Assembly (NCBI RefSeq): GCF_003265705.1
Contig: NW_020312848.1
Location: 55,719,707 to 55,783,706, forward strand
DNA from: Callorhinus ursinus
Lineage: Eukaryota > Chordata > Mammalia > Carnivora > Otariidae
Direction of reading: 5' to 3'
Length of the DNA: 64,000 nt
Shown here one piece after another: positions 24,455-34,899 of this stretch. The notes beneath the pieces were generated by a model that saw nothing but the letters and a program-made list of their open reading frames with translations, had not been told where the DNA came from and did not search any database. The translations under genes were made by a program, and so were the position numbers. Numbering within the stretch: the stretch's first letter is position 1; every line of letters starts with the position of its first letter.

Positions 24455-24473
24455 GTACGCGCGCACGCGCGCA
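24409..24473. repeat. (GT)n microsatellite merging into (CG)-rich alternating tract
   Basis: Sixty-five consecutive bases alternate purine and pyrimidine: roughly twenty GT units, then gtgcgtgtgtac and gcgcgcacgcgcgc. Such tracts are classic candidates for left-handed Z-DNA and are length-variable. Open frames across it are low-complexity artefacts. Confidence 0.95.
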
Positions 24474-24479
24474 AACGTG

Positions 24480-25860
24480 AGTGTTTTTATCCTAACAGTG
24501 TATAACAGGTCAAAATTTTCAATTGGTGAAGCTTCCTGCAAACAAGGAAAGGGCTGGCCCCGTTGTGAGTTTGCCCTAATGACTGCCCCTTCCTTTCTAT
24601 CTGCCCGTTGGTCAAACTGCAACTCCAGATGGAATGAAATCCAGTGCCATACATTCTGCAGTGGATGTTGTTTAGGCTGAGCACAGATTATAAGACACTG
24701 AGTTTACCTAGACTTTGGTTAAATATAAGGCTTTAATCTAAAGGAAAACTATATCATATCAGGTATAGTCAAACCCACTTAAGCTCTAAGCTATTAAGCA
24801 TACACAACCTAAACTATAAACTGTAAACATTACTTGATGGATTAGTCTTCAACTTCACTACTGAGTAGATAATAGAACACAGACTCAATGTAAGGCTTGG
24901 GGTACATATTCCCATATATATTCCCCCAATATATGCTAACATTTGATGCAGCTTAGAATAAAGATAAAAGAAGGCTATAAAATAAAGTTTATAAAAAAGG
25001 GGGGAGGACAAAGACAAAAAATTTTATCAGAAGTGTGGGATGAGGCAGTTGCCTCCACTGAATACCAGATTCACCCTGGGCTTCCTGACCACAAATAATA
25101 TTGATGAAACTGAACTCCTTATTTTATACATTTACTCCCGTATAGATAGCACTCTGCTTATCTCGTTTAATTCTCTTTGGTTCATATACTTTGAAGCAAA
25201 GAAAATCATATGTAAAGTCTGTTCTGAATTGCCTGGTTATCAGCCAAAACTAATGTAATGAAATCACATTATGGACAAATTGAAGATCCACAATCACTTA
25301 TCTAAAACCTTTGGAGCCAGAATTCAGAATGATTCAGGGTTTGAAAGTGTGATAAATTATGTCGAGCCCGTGTTATGTATCATTTCCAGAGCCTAGGGCA
25401 GCACGCTATAATCAAACATATGACTGTTTCTAAAGTGAAATACATGAAGAGTCACACTTGCTGGTATTATGAAGTCTATAAATAGCCATGCATCAGTTCA
25501 CATCATGTTTTGCCAACAATGGAGTTTGTCCCAAATATGAAAAGCTTTTAGTTTTTAGAGCTTTTTGGATTTGGGGATAGTGGATAGGGGATTGTTCACA
25601 CATACTCACACACACGTACACCCACATGCATACACATAATAAAGAACTACACATGAAAAATTAGACTAGTGAAAGTTTTGTCTTTTTTCTTATTATGTAT
25701 TTGATTTGAAGCAAATTATATCACTTTGGGCTATTTTTGCAGCCACAAAACTAGGAGTAAATGTAGAGTTAACCAAAAGATAAACTGTGACTAAAGGTTG
25801 TAAACACTCTTTGAAACACTCTCGGCGAATGAGCATAGCCGGAAAGTTAGGAGATTTGAA
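24480..25860. other. Intergenic stretch, no gene recognised
   Basis: AT-rich apart from a CA-rich piece at about 25,598-25,640. No recognisable repeat or exon. Confidence 0.4.
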
Positions 25861-25864
25861 CGCC

Positions 25865-26010
25865 ATCATAGCTCTGCTGACAGAGCTCTGTTGACTTTCA
25901 ATGTGACCCCGAGAAAGTCACTTCATTTCCCTGGTCCTCATATTTCTCTCCTGTAAAATGAGGCAACTGGAAATGATCTCTATAGACCTTTCCAGTTCCA
26001 CGATCTGTGC
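25865..26010 (+). repeat. MIR-class fossil, sense
   Basis: The series 'caatgtgaccccgagaaagtcacttcatttccc', 'tcctgtaaaatgaggcaact' and 'cctttccagttccacgatct' is typical of MIR-class SINEs in sense orientation. Confidence 0.6.
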
Positions 26011-26014
26011 TTCT

Positions 26015-28095
26015 AAGGTTTTCATTTTGCTCATGTCAACGGTTTTGACTTTTTAAAATTAATATCCAATAATATGTTTTAAATCATCTCTTAGATTAGT
26101 ATGTCTGTTTTTACACAACTGTATATGTTAATCTTCCTTTAGTCATTGAATTACAAGAGTTTGGGGCCAATCATTTCCCTTACCATTTCCAAATACATTA
26201 TTCTACATGCAAGCAGCATGGAACAAGCAAGCATGGGAGTAAACCCAGAATGCTCCCACTCCCTTCAGCTAGGCTGTGCAAACTGTGCACTATTTAAATG
26301 CCTTGATATTCTTAAAATAAGAACAGAAAGTGCTACAAGATTATTTCTCAACTCTGGAAATATTTGTGAGTAATTTTGCCAAAGTATTAGTCAGAAATGC
26401 TAACTGAAAACTCCAGATGGCAGTATCACAGTTACCTTGCTTTGCTAATTTTCCTCTTTGAAATCTTGCCCTCCTAAGAAAACACATTGAAAAGAAATCT
26501 CTTTGAAACATTATCTTGAGCATGGAAATTAGCTTCTCAAGGGTTTTAAAAAGCAAACTCATACTTATGTCCTCTGTACCACATCTTTTTTATAGGCACT
26601 GTTTTAATTTATAAAAAGTAAATCTTGGAATAGCCCAATGGTAGGAAATAGTAAGATGAGTTTTATAAAAAATATTTACCCGTTGTGAATCTTACTAAAC
26701 TGCTGGCACTCAGGGGGACAATTATTGTGTTATCCAACATCCTCCTGGAACCAATCCAAATTCAAAGTTTCCAATGACCGTGAATGGGACTTTGTACTCA
26801 TGTCAGCTGCTTAGTTATAAGAATAAAATAATAATCTAGGTTAGTATTTCTTGTGCTGACAGCATAACACTTTTAAAATTGGTGTCATGCATATTTCTCC
26901 ATGACATATTCATGCTAATATGTATTTCCCTTATCTGCAAAATATGTTTCTAATATTGTGTGTCTGAGTGTGTATATGTGTGTATGCATATGTACACATA
27001 CATACATTCGGTAACCTCTTCAACCTCTGTCCTCAAAACTGGTAACTCCTATCACTAGAATTACTTAGTTTAGTGATTAAAATGCTAAAGAGCCTAAATA
27101 GCTTAATACATTTCATTTCATTTCATTTCATTTTATACTTTAGGACCAGGTCCTCCAAATCCTAGTCTGATTTTCTACTTCTAATATGTACATTTCCTTC
27201 CCTACTCTTGTCTGTATGGGTTTAGAATGTAAGCTGGAAAGAAAGCTCAAGGATTAGAGCATTTTATCTTTTCAACCTTTCTAGTTCTCATTCCAAACTC
27301 TGCCATACACTCTTACTGTGTCTTCAATAGTGGCCTGAAGTTCATATATTAATGCATTTTAGACTGGAGAGACACAAATTGATGCGTAGTACACCCAAAT
27401 ACAAATTATTATAAGAATCCCTTTATAGTTCTTCTTGTGTTTTTCCACTTAAAGAACATGTTTCCTAATATGTGTAAGAAATATTTTTATACTTTTTATA
27501 TTTTTGTACATTACAAATGATTTCCTAATCTAGTTTTTCCAAACTTTTTAAAAACAGTCATTACTATTTCTCATTGCTCAACTTTTTTGAGCAATAGTCT
27601 CACTTCATTTAATTTCTTTTGAGGTTTAGTGAGCAAAAGTTCTGTATAACTTCTTTACCTTTTCTTCTACGAATATGGCCTTGAAAATAAAAAGTTACAT
27701 ATACTTATGCCTATAAAATATATGAAGAAACATTTTGGTAAGTTCAGAAATTTAAATGGGAGGATAAAAAGAAGGCAAATTTGTTCTCCCAGCTCCACTT
27801 TCAACCATAATATGCCATTTATATAGCCCTCACCAAGCCTCCTAAGGTTTGTTGATTCTGCCTACTGAGCTACCTGCCCATGAGGGATAAAGAATTAGGA
27901 AATGGCTGTTAAAAAGAGATGGAAACAAAGCTAAAACATAAAAATAGACAGATGAGGGAAGTTTGGGTGCTAAGCTAGTGAGCTCTTGCATTCTTGATAC
28001 TAACTAAAAAGTAATGTACAAACCTTAAGGCACACCAAAGAACAGGAGAATCTTCAAGGTTCCCTATCCAACAATAGCCTTCCCCTCTTCTCCAA
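26015..28095. other. Intergenic stretch with small simple repeats
   Basis: It contains an alternating TG/TA-rich piece at about 26,957-27,005 and a (ATTTC)n pentanucleotide run at about 27,109-27,133. No exon or RNA gene was recognised. Confidence 0.45.
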
Positions 28096-28112
28096 ACTTA
28101 AAACACCTACCC

Positions 28113-28288
28113 GGGTGCCTGGGTGGCTCAGTTGGTTAAGCAACTGCCTTTGGCTCAGGTCATGATCCTGGAGTCCCAGGATCGAGTCCTGCATCGGGCT
28201 CCCCGCTCAGCGGGGAGTCTGCTTCTCCCTCTAACCCTCCCCCCTCTCATGTGTTCTTTCTCGCTCTCTCAAATAAATCTTTAAAAAA
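28113..28288 (+). mobile_element. Carnivore tRNA-Lys SINE, young
   Basis: Head gggtgcctgggtggctcagt, body 'ccccgctcagcggggagtct', tail caaataaatctttaaaaaa. A perfect 14-bp TSD, taaaacacctaccc, lies at 28,099-28,112 and 28,289-28,302. Confidence 0.96.
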
Positions 28289-28371
28289 TAAAACACCTAC
28301 CCAAATTCTTTATGTAAATTTTCCTATAAAAAAGAGTCAAATAAGCAACTATGAATAAGATGTAACCCAGA

Positions 28372-28592
28372 TCAGGCTAACCCATCCCCCTCCCCTCCTC
28401 CCCTCTAGAAACCTCAGTTTGTTTTTCAGAGTCCATCATCTCTCCTGGTTAGCCTGGTGATGGGTATTAAAGAGGGCACATTCTGCATGGAGCACTGGGT
28501 GTTATGAACAAACAATGAATGATGGAACACTACACCAAAACAAATTATGTAATATATGGTGATTAACATAACAATAAAAAATTTTTAAAAAA
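28372..28592 (+). mobile_element. Young 5'-truncated L1 insertion, about 221 bp
   Basis: It carries the carnivore L1 3' end: 'gcctggtgatgggtattaaa', 'gcatggagcactgggtgtta', 'gatggaacactacac', 'atggtgattaacataacaat', then an A-rich tail. A perfect 15-bp TSD, aagatgtaacccaga, lies at 28,357-28,371 and 28,593-28,607. It is severely 5' truncated and non-coding. Confidence 0.93.
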
Positions 28593-28724
28593 AAGATGTA
28601 ACCCAGACTATTTGCTTTTCTGAGTTAGGCTAATAGATCTGAGCAGGCTTAACTGTAATTATAGATTTTGGTGAAAAAAATGGTGTATTACTAATAATTT
28701 ACAGTCTCTCTGGTATACACTCAA

Positions 28725-28945
28725 AATAATAGTAATAATAGCTAACATTTATGGTATACGTTTTTGTGCCATACACTTTCATGTATTTTCAACACTTTAC
28801 ATATATTAAATCAACTTAATAGTCATGACAATCTTATTAGCATCCCTCTTTTAGAGATAAAGAAAAAGAGACACCAAAAGATTAAATAACTTGTCCAAGG
28901 TCACCCAGCTCATAAGTGGCAGCCTCAAGGTCGCACACATATTAG
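28725..28945 (-). repeat. MIR SINE fossil, antisense
   Basis: Antisense MIR order is clear: 'agtaataatagctaacattta', 'acactttacatatattaaat', 'tagagataaagaaaaagaga' and 'aataacttgtccaaggtcacccagctcataagtggcag'. Confidence 0.85.
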
Positions 28946-29053
28946 AGAAATTTTCACTAACTTGAGAGCTTACTGAAAACAGATAATTGTGCAAATAAAA
29001 ATTAAATAATACATTTCGTCAAATTTTGGAAATGGTTTCATATTCCATATTTA

Positions 29054-29248
29054 TTTTTTTAAGATTTTATTTATTTATTCAACAGAGAGAGAGATAGTGA
29101 GAGCAGGAACACAAGCAGGGGGAGTGGGAGAAGGAGAAGCAGGCTTCCCGGAGAGCAGGGAGCCCGATGTGGGGCTCCATCCCACCACCCTGGGATCACG
29201 ACCTGAGCCTAAGGCAGACGCCCAATGACTGAGCCACCCAGGCACCCC
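29054..29248 (-). mobile_element. Carnivore tRNA-Lys SINE, antisense, young
   Basis: ttaagattttatttatttattc plus (GA)n through to gagccacccaggcacccc. A perfect 16-bp TSD, tcatattccatattta, lies at 29,038-29,053 and 29,249-29,264. Confidence 0.96.
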
Positions 29249-29269
29249 TCATATTCCATATTTAATTAA

Positions 29270-30487
29270 TTCTGTGTAATTTCTGAAAGGAGGTTAGATT
29301 AACCAAATGAAAAAAACTTTAACCTCATAGTAAATAAATAGTCACAGTTACAGAGCAACCATTCTGTGCCAAAAATTACTCTATGGAGTGAAATGTTTTT
29401 ATTATTTCTTTAAACTCAGAAAATATACTAGTTGAATATTCCCATGATCTAGCAAAAGATGCAAAAAATATGTTTGTGTGTACATTATATATAACATTGA
29501 AGCTTTATTATATCTCCTAGTACTGAACATATTTATTAGGAATGCTCATTAGTCCTCAGTTGCCCCTTGGCAGCAGTATATTAAAATTACAGCCTTTCAT
29601 GACTTTATACTGAGAATTTAAACTGCACGTGTTATTTAGCTCTAATTTTACCACCACCTCAGATGTTATGTTTGTAAACTTACACCTCCTGGTTCATTTT
29701 ATAGGATGCAGTTAAGTGGATAGCTGCACAAGGTTGTGACACAGTAATATATTTTCCCATGGTAGTTTGATTTAAGGCTATTGATATGTTTGTTCAAAAG
29801 ACTGAAGACTGAGCATTATACTAGACATTTAAAGTAGGTACCATAAAATCAAACTGCAAAAAGCACAATGGTCTACGTGCCCATCATAAATGCTCTGCCT
29901 TACTGTTATTTTGAAGACCTAAAAATAACTTGTAAAAAATTTCATGGTGTTAATTCTCCATAAAAGTCAAACAAAATACCTGTACTAAACCTGTGGTTAA
30001 TATTTTAAGCACAAACTGGAGTTTAAACACTTAAATAGAAACACTGGAATGGTTAGTTTAATTTTTTTTAAATAAACCTTTCATAAATATTTCAAAGCTA
30101 TTAGGAAAATAATAATGCAAATACAGAGACCAAAATGAACTTCACAAAACACTATAGGAGTGTTACAGGCATTACCCCCCTCCAAAAAATTCATTTGAGC
30201 GTTAAATAATTTGGAGAGATGTAGTTTCTTTATGTTTCTTTTCTATAACTCTTCTTGATAATTTTGTGTGCTAATTAATTGCCTTATGAATCTCCAAGAA
30301 GGGAATATGGCTCACAGCATTTCCTAAAATGTTTGACCATAAAACTACTTTTCCAGAGCACCTTAGAGGATTTGAGTTACACAGAAATCATTTGGGGATT
30401 TTTGATTACAAAACAAAAGACTCTTGCCACAAATATATTTGCCGCTAATGGAAAGATATCCCTGAGTCCAGGCCTTCCCCGTATAGA
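29270..30487. other. Intergenic stretch, no gene recognised
   Basis: AT-rich, no repeat that I can name. The 109-codon open frame ending near 30,608 runs into the next SINE and is an artefact. Confidence 0.45.
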
Positions 30488-30498
30488 AGACTTCACTT

Positions 30499-30734
30499 GG
30501 GGCACCTGGGTAGCTCAGTCTGTTAAGCGCCCAACTCCTGGTTTCGGCTCAGGTCATGATCTCACCGTTGTGAGATCGAAACCTGCCTCAGGCTCTGGGC
30601 TGAGCTGAGCATGGAGCCTGCTTAGGATTCTCCCTCTCACTTCTCCCTCTGCCCCTCCTTCCTGTTCATGTGCTGTCTCTCTCTCTCTCTCTCAAAAAAA
30701 ATAAATAAATAAAATGTAAAAAAAAAAAAAAAAA
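30499..30734 (+). mobile_element. Carnivore tRNA-Lys SINE, older subfamily
   Basis: Head ggggcacctgggtagctcag, body 'gatctcaccgttgtgagatc' and 'gcatggagcctgcttaggat', tail (TC)n, ataaataaataaaatg and a long poly-A. Imperfect TSD: agacttcactt (30,488-30,498) versus agatttccactt (30,735-30,746). Confidence 0.94.
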
Positions 30735-30749
30735 AGATTTCCACTTGAC

Positions 30750-31145
30750 TCAGCTCCCCTAAGGTAGAAGGCAGTGCCAACCATCATCGACTCCCCAAGC
30801 CCAGCACATTGCTTGATACATATTAAGGATTCAATGAATATTTGCTAAACATTTCTATTCAAGATACTGTCATTACACTATTGTCTCACTATCCTTTCCC
30901 CTTTTTTCTCTCAGTTCCCTAAAGTTGATCTATTGATTGGTTGTTTAAGTCTGGGCCTTTCTAGTTCCTGATTCAGTGTTTCCAGAGCCCAGAGATGATT
31001 AAAGGCCCAAATGTAGCTTCTCAGTACCACAGTCTTCTTGATAGACAACCTGGGTGCCAGAAGCCAGAGTTATGTGTGTATAAGGACCTCAGTTATACCC
31101 ACCCAAGTGCCCTTCCAAACTGGCATGGCCCAGATATCTCTCTTC
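30750..31145. other. Intergenic stretch, faint L2/MIR-like 3' end
   Basis: The segment 30,780-30,850 ('cccagcacattgcttgatac', 'attcaatgaatatttgctaaa') resembles an L2 or MIR tail. Otherwise featureless. Confidence 0.4.
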
Positions 31146-31589
31146 CTCGAATTTTTTTCTTTCTTTTATATAAAATATTTCAAGTATACAGGAAATTGAA
31201 GAGAATGATATTTTTTAAATGTACCCAATTCATGACTTAATGAAAAGTTAACATTGTACCATACTGAATAAAACATTACAGAAATACCTGAAGCCCATTT
31301 GTAGCCCTCTTAATCCATTCCTATTCTTCCATTCTGAAAAGTAACCACTATCCTAACAAAATCAGTATAAATACACAATATAATATCTTTACTGCATACT
31401 ATGCAACACCAATATTTTGTGTGTCTTTAATATGCATAATGATACCACTTACAGGTACCATTCTTCAATTTGCTTTTTTCATTCAACATTATGCTTTCAC
31501 TATTTATCCATGTGATGCATGTAAATCTTGTTCATTCATAATACAGAATTCCACTGTATGCATATGCCTTAATTTTTTATACCCATTCT

Positions 31590-31746
31590 TTTTTTTTTTA
31601 AGTAGGCTCCACACTCAGCGTGGAGCCCAATGTAGCACTTGAACTCACAGCCCTGAAATCAAGACCTGAGCAAAGATAAGGAGTCAGACACTTAATCAAC
31701 TGAGGTACCCAGATGCCCCTTACCCACTGAGCCACCGAGGCACCCC
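31590..31746 (-). mobile_element. Older carnivore SINE, antisense, with repeated head end
   Basis: Poly-T, then taagtaggctccacactcag (old short subfamily), to tacccagatgcccc at 31,719. A second head end follows (ctgagccaccgaggcacccc, about 31,727-31,746) after a copy of the target word ttaccca. TSD tacccattct at 31,580-31,589 and 31,748-31,757. Confidence 0.88.
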
Positions 31747-31789
31747 TTACCCATTCTCCTTTTGATGAGCATTAGGTATTGCATTTTAA

Positions 31790-32220
31790 AGGAAGTTGTA
31801 TTGCCCCACCCAGACCCGTTTTCCCTGGGCAGTATATCTACCTCCAGCTGCCCTAAGTGTTGGCTGCTGATGGCTCACAAGCTGCCCCTCTACCCAGAAA
31901 TCTGTCTTGGCTGAGAGAAGCTACCTTACACTGGAGAAGACACACACATGCGCAGGTACATCAGGCACGGAATACAAAATGACCCCATTACCTCAAGGGA
32001 GAAACTGTTCGATGTTATTTGTGTCACAGAGCCTTTCATGGATCTAACCATGAAGACTTCTTCACCTGAGACCATATCTTCACCTAATATTTCTCCACCC
32101 TGCCACTGCTTCCCTCACTCCCTTACAGGTTTCTCCTGAAGAGCACGCTCACAATAAATGGCATACACCTTCATCACTGTCTCAGACTCTGCTCCTGAGG
32201 AACCTGACTTCTGATAGAGT
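31790..32220 (+). mobile_element. LTR-like block inserted in the L1
   Basis: It ends with 'ctgaagagcacgctcacaataaatggc' (a polyadenylation-signal-like aataaa at about 32,153), then 'cactgtctcagactctgctcctgaggaacctgacttctgat'. This pattern is familiar from mammalian LTR 3' ends. The family is not assigned. L1 wording resumes immediately after, supporting an insertion. Confidence 0.45.
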
Positions 32221-32485
32221 CCCTATCATAAACACTGTTATAAAACGTGGTAGCCATCCTCATGTGTCTCTGTGTGCAAGTTTGCCACCAGAGGGTTGCC
32301 TGGGTAAACCCAAAATTGCTGCCTAGTAGGACAAGCCTATCTTTAACCTAATTAGATGTGGCCAAATTGCTTTGGAAAGTAGTATCAATTTACACAACTA
32401 CTCCCATTTCCCCACAGTAACTCTAGCACTTGCTGTTGTCAGGCATTTTCAATTTTGCTATCAGGTTGGGAGTGAAATGATTCAC

Positions 32486-32680
32486 TTTTTTTTTTTAAGA
32501 TTTGATTTATTTATGAAAGACAGAGAGAGAGTGGGAAGAAGAGCAGAGAGAGAGGGACAAGCAGACTCCACACTGAGCTAGGAGCCCAATGCAGAGCTCG
32601 ATCTCAGGACCCCAAGATCATGACCTTAGCCGAAACCAAGAGTCGGATGCCCAAACCAACTGAGCCACCCAGGAGCCCCC
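32486..32680 (-). mobile_element. Carnivore tRNA-Lys SINE, antisense
   Basis: Poly-T, taagatttgatttatttatg, (GA)n, 'gagctaggagcccaatgcag', then gagccacccaggagcccc. It sits within antisense L1. No clear TSD. Confidence 0.93.
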
Positions 32681-32699
32681 TGAGTTGTTTCTTTTGTTA

Positions 32700-32975
32700 T
32701 TTAATAAATATTTGTATAGCATTTACCATGAGCTTTATAAATGTTGGAAGCACTTTACTGACATTAATTCATTTAATCCTCGTAAGAAACCTATGAGGTA
32801 GAAACTTCTATGATTATTCCCATTTTGCATATGAGGAAACTGAGTCACAGGGGTCACAGAGGAGTAAGTAACTTGCCCAAGGTTGCACAGATAGAAAGTG
32901 GCAGAACCTGTATTTGAACCAAGGCAATCTGTCTAAAAAATCCATGTGTTTAATCACTATCCAATGCCACTTATT
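32700..32975 (-). repeat. MIR SINE fossil, antisense, nearly full length
   Basis: All antisense MIR landmarks are present in order: 'catttaccatgagctttata', 'attcatttaatcctcgtaag', 'ccattttgcatatgaggaaactgagtcacag', 'taacttgcccaaggttgcac', 'gaaagtggcagaacc' and 'tttaatcactatccaatgcc'. Confidence 0.9.
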
Positions 32976-33107
32976 AACTATATCCTTTAGTAGTTCTTAC
33001 AATATTGATCTCTGCCCAATAAGCCTCTTGAACTTTTGTTCTCTTGGAAATGTTTGGGGTTTTTTTTAATGGATAAATAAAAAATAAAAATAAAACCCTA
33101 TATAACA

Positions 33108-33590
33108 ATTGTGGTCTGCTGAATAATGCTGACTCCCCAAGGTATCCACATCCTAATTCCTAAAACCTGCGAATGTTAATTTATACAGCAAAAGGGACTT
33201 TGCAGATGTAAGTTATGATTCTTGAAATGAGAAGATTATCCTGAATTATCCAAGTAGGCCCTTAATGTAATCACAAGTGTCCTTATAACAGGAAGACAGA
33301 AACAGATTTGACTACAGAAGTAGGATATATGACAACAAAAGCAAAAGACGAGTGAAATGAGGAAGAGTCATGAGCCATGGAATGGGTGGCCCCCAGAAGC
33401 TAGAAAGTCAAAGAAATGAGCTCTCCTCCAAAGCCTCCCGAAAAAAAACAGCCCTGCCAACCTTTGATTTTAGCCCTGCACGACTCATTTTGGAACTCCA
33501 GAACTGTAAGAGAATGAATTTGTGTTGTTTTAACTCACTAAGTTTGTGTTAATTTCTTACATCAGTAATACAAAAATAATCCAATAATCC
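33108..33590 (+). mobile_element. MLT/ERVL-like LTR fossil, sense
   Basis: The order of blocks is that of a common mammalian LTR-type repeat: 'gctgactccccaaggtatccacatcctaattcc', 'gcaaaagggactttgcagatg', 'gagattatcctgaattatccaa', 'gtaatcacaagtgtccttataa', 'ggaactccagaactgtaaga', 'ttgtgttgttttaactcact' and 'aagtttgtgttaatttctta'. It has no protein-coding content. The LTR class is inferred from memory. Confidence 0.6.
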
Positions 33591-33599
33591 ATCTGTAAA

Positions 33600-33924
33600 A
33601 CTCAAGAACAGGAAAAACAATGATTTATTCTCTTGAGTTGGATATGTGGGTAAGCTATCTTCTCCCCGATGTTTGGGATGGCCCTGTTCTTCATGTCGCT
33701 CATCTTACTCCTGGGACCAGTGGGGTGGCCCAGGCATATTCCTTCCCAAGGTGATGGCACCAGCACAGAAGAAATTCTCAATTGAGGCCTACATTGGAAA
33801 CTGGCATGTTGTCACTTTCACTTCATTCTATTGGCTACAGCAAGTCACATGGCTGAGCCCAGAATCAAGCAGTAGAGAAATACATACCACCCCCTTTTAC
33901 TTCAACATTCTAAAAGGCACTCCA
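33600..33924. other. Probable old interspersed repeat, unassigned
   Basis: 'actggcatgttgtcactttcacttcattctattggctacagcaagtcaca' (33,799-33,850) is wording I recognise as recurrent in mammalian genomes but cannot assign. A 104-codon open frame covers it and is not a gene candidate. Confidence 0.4.
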
Positions 33925-34121
33925 GGGGCACCTGGGTCACTAATTCGGTTAAGTGTCTGACTGATTTCGGCTCAGGTCATGATCCCAGGGTCATGAGATC
34001 CAGCCCTGTGTGGGGTCCGTGCTCAGCATGGAGTCTCTCTCTCCCTCCCCCTTTGCCCCTCCCCCCACTTGCAGGCACGCGCATGCTCTCTCTCTCTCAA
34101 ATAAATAAATAAATACTTTTT
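33925..34121 (+). mobile_element. Carnivore tRNA-Lys SINE
   Basis: Head ggggcacctgggtcactaat, body 'gtggggtccgtgctcagcat', tail tctctcaaataaataaataa. A small internal deletion removes part of the second box region. TSD weak. Confidence 0.92.
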
Positions 34122-34126
34122 AAAAA

Positions 34127-34776
34127 GATGAATTCCATCTTTTAAAAGCTTCTTGAATCTAGTTTCTAATTGCTTTCAGTCTAATTTGTCATTTCTTTTA
34201 GGTTTTCTTCCAGTTCTGTCAAATAGCTTTCAAGATTTTTTGTTTGTTTTTGAGGAACTTAGATTTTAATTTGTTTCTATTTATCTCACTCAGATGTTGG
34301 TATAATCTGTCAAATTGAGCACTTCTATCTTGCTTCAGGCCTAGAAAATTTACAACCATATAACCTCTTTCTTATTATCTCAATTTTATGTTTCTGGAAT
34401 TCCTGTGCTGGACCTTCTAATCTATCCTCCATCTCTCCTCATAATTTTTTTTTTTACATCTCTTCACATTTCTGTGCTATGTTCTAATTGATTTTTTCCA
34501 GAATAGCTCCACTTCACTAATCCTCTCTTTGGCTAGGCCTAATCTGCTATTTAACATTTGTTAAGTTTTCATTTCACTTACTATTTATGCTTTATAACTA
34601 TGCATTTTCTTTTTCCATGCAACTCTATTTTTTACTATGGTTTTTATTCTGTCTTTTTATCTCTTTAAGCTTTTTTATTGGGCTATTATATTTCAGATCA
34701 TTCTATAATCTTCAGTTCTTGGTGTGCAAACTCTCCGGGTTATTGCAGCTGTTCTGTCTCCCTCATGGAATTCTGT
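34127..34776. other. T-rich intergenic stretch, possible old L1
   Basis: Long T-rich sequence with scattered L1-like phrases (for example 'ttttaatttgtttctattta'). I cannot assign it. It has no splice-flanked open frame. Confidence 0.35.
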
Positions 34777-34893
34777 TTTCCTCTTTCTTTCTTTCTTTTT
34801 CTTTCTTTCTCTTTCTTTTTCTTTCTTTCTTCCTTCCTTCTTTCCTTCCTTCCTTCTTCCCTTTCCTCTCCTCTCCTCTCCTTTCCTTCTTTA
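34777..34893. repeat. Polypyrimidine microsatellite (TTTC)n/(TTCC)n/(TCTCC)n
   Basis: About 115 bases almost purely C and T on the + strand, moving from TTTC units to TTCC units and then CTCCT units. Two overlapping open frames rich in S, F and L arise from it and are artefacts. Confidence 0.95.
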
Positions 34894-34899
34894 ATTCAC

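Larger units (their letters stand above)
31150..32700 (-). mobile_element. Ancient L1 (L1M-type) fragment, antisense, multiply interrupted
   Basis: Antisense L1M wording appears at 31,460-31,590 (tttgcttttttcattcaaca ... gaattccactgtatg) and resumes at 31,748-31,785. It continues at 32,225-32,485 ('ccaaattgctttggaaagta', 'atcaatttacacaactactc', 'gcacttgctgttgtcaggca'). It is split by a SINE (31,590-31,746), an LTR-like block (about 31,790-32,220) and a second SINE (32,486-32,680). Confidence 0.65.

Noticed and set aside
24389..24680. Cys-Val and His-Thr repeat open frames on both strands
   Set aside because: Translation of the (GT)n tract.
33646..33960. 104-codon open frame as a possible secreted protein
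   Set aside because: It spans recurrent repeat wording and runs into a SINE at its 3' end.
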